DNA of 64,000 bases from Aggregatibacter actinomycetemcomitans DSM 8324 (GTDB lineage: Bacteria > Pseudomonadota > Gammaproteobacteria > Enterobacterales > Pasteurellaceae), in assembly GCF_000372365.1 (NCBI RefSeq), contig NZ_AQUU01000003.1, forward strand, positions 62,001 through 126,000. The letters run 5' to 3'. The notes under the pieces were generated by a model that saw nothing but the letters and a program-made list of their open reading frames with translations, made no database searches and was not told the DNA's origin. Numbering within the stretch: the first letter of the stretch is position 1; every line of letters starts with the position of its first letter. This document shows, piece after piece, positions 57,975-64,000 of the stretch. A program made the translations under genes and the position numbers.

Positions 57975-59705
57975 TTATTTCAATGGTGAGTTTTTACGTT
58001 CAATGCCGTAGCGTTCGATTTCTTTGTAATCCACGGTTTTCGCTTTGCGCTTACGCACATCAACCACGGTGACGCGGTCGGTACAGGAATAGCAAGGATC
58101 GAGACTACCGATAATCAACGGCGCGTCGGAAACCGTATTGCCGCGCAACATATAACGCAATGTCGGCCAGTTGGCATAGGTTGCCGCACGACAACGCCAA
58201 CGGAACAATTTTTGGTTGTCGCCCAGCATTGACCAGTGAATATCCTCACCGCGCGGCGCTTCGGTAATGCCGAGAGCAAAGCGTCCCGGCGTGTAATTGA
58301 AGCCTTCTTTCAGGATTTCGCCGCTCGGCAAGTTATCCACCATGTAATCGATGATATTCATGGATTCAAACACTTCGTTGATCCGCACTTTCACGCGGGA
58401 CAACACGTCGCCGTTCTGTTCGGTGAACAATTCAAAAGGCACATCGCCGTAGCCGGAGAACGGATGCACTTTGCGCACATCACGGGCAAAACCGGAACCG
58501 CGAATCATCGGGCCGACCGGGCTGAAATCACGGGCAATGTCTTTCGCCAAAATGCCCACGCCTACGGTGCGTTGTTCCATGTTCGGCGTGGAAAGCAGAA
58601 TTTCCGATAAGGTTTTAATTTCCGCACGCATTTCCGCAATCAGCTTGATACATTGTTCACGTTGGTGTTTCAGCATATCGCGACGCACCCCGCCGATGAG
58701 ATTGATACCATAAGTTTTACGGGCGCCGGTCAACACTTCCGCCAAGGTCATGGATTTCTCCCGCACACGGAAGAACTGCATAAAGCCTGTATCAAAACCG
58801 GTAAAGTGGCTGGAAAGCCCTAAATTCAACAAATGACTGTGCAACCGTTCCACTTCCAACAAAATCGCACGGATCCATTGCGCCCGTTTTGGAATTTGAA
58901 TGCCTAACGCGCTTTCCACGGAATTGGCGTAGGCGACGCTGTGGGTAAACCCGCAAATGCCGCACACACGGTCGGCGAGGAAATTCACTTGGTCGTAATC
59001 CATGCGGGTTTCCGCCAGTTTTTCCATGCCGCGATGCACATAGAACAAACGGTAATCGGCGTCGATAATGTCTTCGCCGTCCACAAACAAACGGAAATGT
59101 CCCGGTTCATCGGACGTAATATGTAACGGACCGATCGGCACGATACGCGCTTCGCCTTTTTCATTAATAAATTCGTAAGTTTCCGTCGCCGTTGTCGGAT
59201 CCGGGCGCAAGCGATAGTCCATAGAGTCTTTACGTAATGGGTAAAGATCGTCCGGCCAGTCGTCCGGCAACACCAAACGGCGTTGATCGGGCAACCCGAC
59301 GGCTTTCAAACCGTACATATCGAACAATTCACGTTCGCCCCACACCGCCGCTTTCACTTTCGGCGTGACGGAAGGAAATTCTAAGGTAACGGGATCCACC
59401 AAGGCTTTAATGGTGATGAAGGTTTTCACTTCCCCTTCCATGGAAAGCACATAGTACACCGCATAATTGCCGTGAATCGTCCGTTCGTCATTACCAAACA
59501 CCAACGGCAACCAACCTTCATGTTGATAGTAAAGGTACTCCACCACATCAGGCAGCATATTGGTTTTGATGGTGAGCGTCACCTGATTCGGCGTTGACCA
59601 CTCCTCGTCCAAAATCGTATTCGGAAATTTAGCATTGACTGCTTCAATATAATTTTTGCCAAGCATTTTGCCCGGATCGACGGATGTATTTTTCGTTAAT
59701 TCCAT
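57975..59705 (-). CDS. hyfG: hydrogenase-4 large subunit HyfG
   Basis: A 576-residue NiFe-hydrogenase large subunit. Residues about 1-170 are a NuoC-like domain (LPDVVEYLYYQHEGWLPLVF, AVWGERELFDMYGLK). The rest is NuoD/HycE-like. The nickel cysteines are in DRVCGICGFTHSVAYAN near 245 and SLDPCYSCTDR at about 534-544. A 32-residue tail follows that Arg, which is the expected cleavage site for HycI. So this is a complete, proteolytically matured H2-evolving type. Confidence 0.96.
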   Translation of the reverse strand: MELTKNTSVDPGKMLGKNYIEAVNAKFPNTILDEEWSTPNQVTLTIKTNMLPDVVEYLYYQHEGWLPLVFGNDERTIHGNYAVYYVLSMEGEVKTFITIKALVDPVTLEFPSVTPKVKAAVWGERELFDMYGLKAVGLPDQRRLVLPDDWPDDLYPLRKDSMDYRLRPDPTTATETYEFINEKGEARIVPIGPLHITSDEPGHFRLFVDGEDIIDADYRLFYVHRGMEKLAETRMDYDQVNFLADRVCGICGFTHSVAYANSVESALGIQIPKRAQWIRAILLEVERLHSHLLNLGLSSHFTGFDTGFMQFFRVREKSMTLAEVLTGARKTYGINLIGGVRRDMLKHQREQCIKLIAEMRAEIKTLSEILLSTPNMEQRTVGVGILAKDIARDFSPVGPMIRGSGFARDVRKVHPFSGYGDVPFELFTEQNGDVLSRVKVRINEVFESMNIIDYMVDNLPSGEILKEGFNYTPGRFALGITEAPRGEDIHWSMLGDNQKLFRWRCRAATYANWPTLRYMLRGNTVSDAPLIIGSLDPCYSCTDRVTVVDVRKRKAKTVDYKEIERYGIERKNSPLK

Positions 59706-59724
59706 TTTTTCCCCCTCTTGTCGA

Positions 59725-61263
59725 TCATTTCGCTAAACTTTGCCAAGGTAAAACTAACATATCGCCAAAGGATACTTGTTCGGATCCGAGTACGATTCCG
59801 ACCGCACTTTTTAATAACTGTAAGATGGGTTCGGCAATATGAATGCCCATTACAAACATTAATAACAAGAGAACCGCCATTGCCACTAATGAGATTTTAT
59901 TAATGTCTCCCGTTTCAATATTATCCGGTTGTTTTCCTAAAACGGTTTTCATAATCATTAACGCTAATCCTGCCAACACAATGGTGAGCAAGATTAAGCA
60001 GAAAATAACCAACCAGGTTTTTCCCGCATAAATACCTGCAACCGCAATACTAAATTCACTGACGAATACGTTAAACGGCGGTAATCCGCCCAATGCCAAT
60101 GCACCGCCGGCAAAAAGCACCGCACTTACCGGTGCGACCCGCCATAAGCCGCGGACTTGGTTCATATCACGGGTTTTGTATTTCAATAAAATGTTACCGG
60201 AAGCACAGAATAACAAGGTTTTTGCCAAGCTGTGGTTAATGGTGTGCAGCAGTCCCGCAAACACGCCGATAGGTCCACCCAAACCGAAAGCAAAGCTGAT
60301 TAGCCCCATGTTTTCGATACTGGAGTACGCCAGTAACCGTTTGATGTCGAATTGCACGATGATAAATAACGCGGCAACCAAAACGGAAAGTAATCCGAAT
60401 ACCAACAACAAGGTTTGCGGATAGGAGGAACCGACGGCTTTTGAAACCAAAATGTAGTAACGCAACACCACCAACATGGCACAATTCAATAACACGGCGG
60501 ATAAAATCGCACTTACCGGGCTTGGGGCTTCACTGTGCGCGTCGGATAACCAAGTATGCATCGGAAACAGACCGCACTTGGTGCCGAAACCGATGAGAAT
60601 GAACACAAAAGCGATATACATGAGCATCGGATTTAACCCGGCAGCTTGTTGATTCAGCGCAGACCAGAAAATCGCTTGGCTTGGATCCGCCAACAGATTA
60701 TTTCCGTTCGCAAAGGTTAAGATCGTGCCGTATAAGCCGAACGCCACCCCTACGGAACAAATGATGATGTATTTCCATGCCGCTTCAAGAGAGGTTTTTT
60801 GTTTATAGGTTCCCACCAAAAATGCGGAACTCAAGGTTGTCGCTTCAATGGCGACCCACATAAGAATCACATTATTGGTAATCACGGAAATAATCATAGT
60901 GAAAAAGAATAAGTGCAAAAATCCGTGATAATTGTAGAAATCCTTAAGGCTCAGATGTCCCTCTTGTAATTCGGTGCCGATATAACCGATGGAATAAACA
61001 CCGGCTAAGGTACCGACAACCGCAATTAATCCTAAGAAAATGGCGGAAAGACTGTCGATATAGACCCAATTATTTAATGCGCTGATGTCACCTTGAGTAA
61101 GTACACCGTTAATGATTTGTAAGGCGAATCCCACCATCAAGATTAAGCCTGTTACATGAAGTGCGGTGCAAATTGTCCGATTTTTTGTCGAGCGACAGGC
61201 AAAGCATGCCAAAGCCACGGCTAAAGGTGCGGTCAATAACGCGATTATCCATTGTTCATACAT
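59725..61263 (-). CDS. hyfF: hydrogenase-4 membrane subunit HyfF
   Basis: A 512-residue proton-translocating membrane protein of the NuoN/MrpD-like group with about fourteen helices; E. coli HyfF has 526. Seen are WVAIEATTLSSAFLVGTYK, CGLFPMHTWLSDAHSEAPSP with the key Lys/His region, KRLLAYSSIENMGLISFAFG and HTINHSLAKTLLFC with the second Lys. Presence of HyfD, HyfE and HyfF distinguishes this from the simpler hyc complex and suggests more coupling sites. Confidence 0.93.
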   Translation of the reverse strand: MYEQWIIALLTAPLAVALACFACRSTKNRTICTALHVTGLILMVGFALQIINGVLTQGDISALNNWVYIDSLSAIFLGLIAVVGTLAGVYSIGYIGTELQEGHLSLKDFYNYHGFLHLFFFTMIISVITNNVILMWVAIEATTLSSAFLVGTYKQKTSLEAAWKYIIICSVGVAFGLYGTILTFANGNNLLADPSQAIFWSALNQQAAGLNPMLMYIAFVFILIGFGTKCGLFPMHTWLSDAHSEAPSPVSAILSAVLLNCAMLVVLRYYILVSKAVGSSYPQTLLLVFGLLSVLVAALFIIVQFDIKRLLAYSSIENMGLISFAFGLGGPIGVFAGLLHTINHSLAKTLLFCASGNILLKYKTRDMNQVRGLWRVAPVSAVLFAGGALALGGLPPFNVFVSEFSIAVAGIYAGKTWLVIFCLILLTIVLAGLALMIMKTVLGKQPDNIETGDINKISLVAMAVLLLLMFVMGIHIAEPILQLLKSAVGIVLGSEQVSFGDMLVLPWQSLAK

Positions 61264-61267
61264 AGCG

Positions 61268-61906
61268 TTACCCCTTCAAACTCATAAGTTGTTTTGCATC
61301 TAATGAATGGAACGTGCGGTAAATTTTATTGACTAGCACCACCATTATGATGACCGCAAATATCGCATCGGTGGCAATTCCGATTTCCACTAATTCCGGT
61401 GCTTTATTCGCTAATAAGGCTAAGGTGAGATGAGAACCGTTTTCCATCAAACAATAACCGAACACTTGTTTTACGATATTACGTTGGCTGACGATACAAA
61501 CCAAACCGAGCAAGAAGTGACTTAAGGACACGGAAAGCGCCGGTTTGAGATGTTCTACCAACGGTAAATCGATCGGGATGACAACAAAGTAGCACAATGA
61601 AACAATCACTGCTGTGATCGGGATCAACCAAGCGATATTCATTCCGCCGGGCGTTTGACTTTCGTCAATATTCCGCATGGCGTAAATCAAAATCGCCGGC
61701 ACCAAAATCACTTTGGTGATAAACGCGCTGATTGACCACATATAAAGTTCGTGCGCCTGCATTTCATAGGCAAGATACACAAACAACAACACTAATACGA
61801 AAGATTGCAAGCTATAAAACAATGCCGATTTTTTGGCGGTTCGTACCATAATTACGCAGAGGGAGGTAATAATGAGTAAACTTGCAAGGGCATTTATCAT
61901 TAACAT
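61268..61906 (-). CDS. hyfE: hydrogenase-4 membrane subunit HyfE
   Basis: A 212-residue integral membrane protein with about seven helices, near in size to E. coli HyfE (216). It has LVYLAYEMQAHELYMWSISA, AFITKVILVPAILIYAMRN, and HFLLGLVCIVSQRNIVKQVF with GYCLMENGSHL, a NuoK-like motif with the buried Glu. It is specific to hyf-type (and Mrp/Ech-related) clusters and is absent in hyc operons, which fixes this as a hydrogenase-4-type complex. Confidence 0.93.
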   Translation of the reverse strand: MLMINALASLLIITSLCVIMVRTAKKSALFYSLQSFVLVLLFVYLAYEMQAHELYMWSISAFITKVILVPAILIYAMRNIDESQTPGGMNIAWLIPITAVIVSLCYFVVIPIDLPLVEHLKPALSVSLSHFLLGLVCIVSQRNIVKQVFGYCLMENGSHLTLALLANKAPELVEIGIATDAIFAVIIMVVLVNKIYRTFHSLDAKQLMSLKG

Positions 61907-61916
61907 AGATTCCTCC

Positions 61917-63362
61917 TTAACCTGCCAAACCCAGCCAATAGGCGGCGATAAAACCGGAACAAACGGACATCACCATCAACACCACCAACACGACACTTAT
62001 AGAAAGCGTAATCGGTTGTGCTTTGGCAACGGCTTCTGACGGTTGTCCGATAACGCATTGTCCGAATTTATACAACAACCAAACGAAGGTTGCGGTGGAT
62101 TCGATCAAGGCGATAACCATCAATGTCGTGATCCAGCTATATTCATTACCTAACTCAAACCCGGCGGCAAATAACGGGAATTTACTGAAAAATCCGTTAA
62201 ACGGCGGCACCCCGGCAATTGCCAAGGCGGCAACGCCAAATCCCGCACCGACGACCGGCATGGTACGCATGATCCCTTGTAATAACGGCATTGAACGGGT
62301 TCCGGTGGCATAACTTAAGGAACCGGCGACCAAGAAAAACAAGCTTTTTGCAAAGGCATGGTTGAAAATATAGGCAATGGCGGCGACGAAGGCTAATTTA
62401 GAACCTAGCGCGGCAAGAGAAATACCGATAAAAATGTAAGACAACTGGGTGATGGTGGAATACGCCAGCAAGCGTTTTAAATCCGTTTGCGGCAAGTACA
62501 TCAGGAAGCCGTAAATTAAGGTAATCATCGCCATGATGATGCCCACTTCGCCCACAATAGACGGAATTTCACCGGCAGACATGACTGCACGGGCGAAAAT
62601 ATACACACCCACTTTCACCATAGACGCTGCGTGCAAATAGGCACTCACTGGTGTCGGTGCTTCCATGGCGTTCGGCAACCAAATTTGCATCGGCAGTTGC
62701 GCAGATTTACCCCAAGCGGCGAACATCACACCGAATAACACGATGGTTTTCGCACTCGGATCCAACTGTTCCAACGCCGTAATGGAGAAGGTACCGGATT
62801 TGCTAAATAAATAGGCCGCCGCAATGTATAAGCCGATAGCACCCACATGGGTGATAATCAAGGCTTTCATTGCCACCGCCATGGCTTTCGGGCTTTGATA
62901 ATAGCTAATTAACGCCCAAGAACAGCCACCGGTGATTTCAAAGAACAATAATTGTCCCGCCAAGGTGGAGGATAACACCAAGCCCGCCATGGCGCCAATA
63001 AAGATGAGCAGGAAGGCGTAAAAACGCGGTAAGCCGTTGTGCGGATGTTCGCGGTTTTTATCGGTTAAATAGCCGCAGGAATATAAGCAAATCAAGAAAC
63101 CGAGGCTGACCACGGCAAAGCCGATTAAGGTGCTGACCGCATCCAGTGTCACACCGAAGATCACGGTTTGATCAAATGCCACCAACTCGTAAGTCACGCT
63201 TTGATGACTGCTTAAATACCACTGCCCCGCCAAGACGCTGATACAGGCGGTGGTTAAGGCGGAGAAGATTGTGGCTAATTTGGCAAAATGCGTTTTATTT
63301 AAGCCCACAATAAAAGCGCCCACAAACGGCAAAATGATTGTAATCAGAGCTAAACGTTCCAT
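61917..63362 (-). CDS. hyfD: hydrogenase-4 membrane subunit HyfD
   Basis: A 481-residue NuoL/M/N-type membrane protein with about fourteen helices (E. coli HyfD 479). Key pieces are LLFFEITGGCSWALISYYQS with the conserved Glu, WGKSAQLPMQIWLPNAMEAP with the Lys, TPVSAYLHAASMVKVGVY and KRLLAYSTITQLSYIFIG with FNHAFAKSLFFLVAG. It forms one of the two extra proton channels. Confidence 0.94.
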   Translation of the reverse strand: MERLALITIILPFVGAFIVGLNKTHFAKLATIFSALTTACISVLAGQWYLSSHQSVTYELVAFDQTVIFGVTLDAVSTLIGFAVVSLGFLICLYSCGYLTDKNREHPHNGLPRFYAFLLIFIGAMAGLVLSSTLAGQLLFFEITGGCSWALISYYQSPKAMAVAMKALIITHVGAIGLYIAAAYLFSKSGTFSITALEQLDPSAKTIVLFGVMFAAWGKSAQLPMQIWLPNAMEAPTPVSAYLHAASMVKVGVYIFARAVMSAGEIPSIVGEVGIIMAMITLIYGFLMYLPQTDLKRLLAYSTITQLSYIFIGISLAALGSKLAFVAAIAYIFNHAFAKSLFFLVAGSLSYATGTRSMPLLQGIMRTMPVVGAGFGVAALAIAGVPPFNGFFSKFPLFAAGFELGNEYSWITTLMVIALIESTATFVWLLYKFGQCVIGQPSEAVAKAQPITLSISVVLVVLMVMSVCSGFIAAYWLGLAG

Positions 63363-63374
63363 ATTTTTTCCTCC

Positions 63375-64000
63375 TTACAATCCTGTGAAGTAAAACACAA
63401 ACGCCAACACAGAAATGCCGAAGCCGACAACGGTTAAACGTCCTGTTAACATGAAGCGGGTACGGGAAAGCGTGTTTTCAAACACACAAGCTAACACGAA
63501 CACCACCAACAATTTCACGAAGAAGAAAACGGCGCCGAAAACGACCGCACTTATACTGAAATCCTGAGCCGCGCCGAATGGCAATAACACGCTCACAAAG
63601 ATGGCGGCAACCACCATGGATTTTAAGCTCAAGCCGATTTTCAATAAGGCAAGGGACGGACCGGAATATTCGGTCAACGGACCTTCTTGTAATTCCTGTT
63701 CCGCTTCCGCTAAGTCGAATGGGATTTTACCCATTTCAATAAACACGGCGAAGAACGCGGCAACCAAGGCAACGACGGTGGCTATCGGGTATTGCCAGCT
63801 TTGATCCGCCAGTTGTGTGCCGATCACGGCAAAATTGGTGGAACCGGCGATTAACGCGATCACCAAAAACACCAACATTAAAATCGGTTCAACCAACACG
63901 CCTAAAGTCACTTCACGGCTTGCGCCCAAACTTGAGAAGGTGCTATTGGAATCCAACCCGGCGATGGAGAAGAAGAAACGGAACAACGCGAATAAATAAA
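63375..64000 (-). CDS. hyfC: hydrogenase-4 membrane subunit HyfC, 5' end beyond window
   Basis: The frame stays open to the window edge, so the N-terminal third is missing; the first TTG-like start at 63986 is internal, because YLFALFRFFFSIAGLD aligns with YLFAIARFFFAISGLD of E. coli HyfC (315 residues). Remaining parts are GASREVTLGVLVEPILMLVF, FIEMGKIPFDLAEAEQELQE and GPLTEYSGPSLALLKIGLSL, the NuoH-like quinone/proton interface segment. It is the first visible gene; hyfA and hyfB should be outside. Confidence 0.93.
   Translation of the reverse strand, partial: YLFALFRFFFSIAGLDSNSTFSSLGASREVTLGVLVEPILMLVFLVIALIAGSTNFAVIGTQLADQSWQYPIATVVALVAAFFAVFIEMGKIPFDLAEAEQELQEGPLTEYSGPSLALLKIGLSLKSMVVAAIFVSVLLPFGAAQDFSISAVVFGAVFFFVKLLVVFVLACVFENTLSRTRFMLTGRLTVVGFGISVLAFVFYFTGL

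Overview
The window is about 64 kb of chromosome from a Pasteurellaceae bacterium, most likely Aggregatibacter. The main evidence is the Haemophilus-type DNA uptake signal sequence, core AAGTGCGGT. I count roughly fifty copies on both strands by eye, and many form inverted pairs between genes where they look like transcription terminators. Gene content (relBE, prs-ispE-lolB-cca, pot operon, letAB, proQ-prc, sucABCD, hyf/fdhF) and protein similarity to Haemophilus and E. coli agree. Species assignment is inference.

Layout. 1-900: end of a cupin gene and a RelBE-type toxin-antitoxin pair. 1064-1382: three tandem tRNA-Asp genes with a promoter. 1432-6403: dnaQ and rnhA (divergent), then serC-hisC-aroA on the minus strand. 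6603-10519: tmaR, the L-lactate genes lldD and lldP, and a small lipoprotein. 10696-17211: prs, ispE, lolB, cca, an SH3/anchor protein, a PiT phosphate transporter and its DUF47 partner, all minus strand. 17376-25737: a frameshifted CYTH (YgiF-like) gene, radA, an Lrp-family regulator, ftsK, lolA and rarA, all plus strand. 26234-30500: a dcuB with an extra internal domain, serS and cdd. 30622-36093: potABCD and pepT. 36169-45955: letAB (minus), then proQ, prc, an L,D-transpeptidase, mepK and gloC (plus). 46234-52629: sucABCD. 52800-64000: a formate hydrogenlyase cluster on the minus strand (hyfC, cut by the window edge, then hyfD-E-F-G-H-I-J, hycI and fdhF).

The genes fit a facultative anaerobe of a lactate-rich host niche. 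Lactate is imported and oxidised by LldP and LldD, C4-dicarboxylates are exchanged by DcuB, and formate can be disproportionated to H2 and CO2 by FdhF with the Hyf hydrogenase. FdhF is a selenoprotein: its frame is crossed by a TGA codon at 54534-54536 in the exact active-site context, followed by a bacterial SECIS-like sequence. Annotation that ignores this splits the gene in two. CRP-like sites lie before lldD and sucA, and FNR-like sites before pepT and dcuB.

The most unusual items are the selenocysteine fdhF within a hyf operon, a middle tRNA-Asp copy with a C5-A68 mismatch that looks like a recombinant of its neighbours, a DcuB with an inserted soluble segment of about 100 residues, a nested RNA-like structure beside lldD followed by a terminator, a 25-bp palindrome inside the hyf operon, dispersed hairpin repeats (one inside a coding region), and an inverted pair of the other (Apl-type) uptake sequence between sucB and sucC. 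I found no CRISPR array, prophage or intact insertion sequence.
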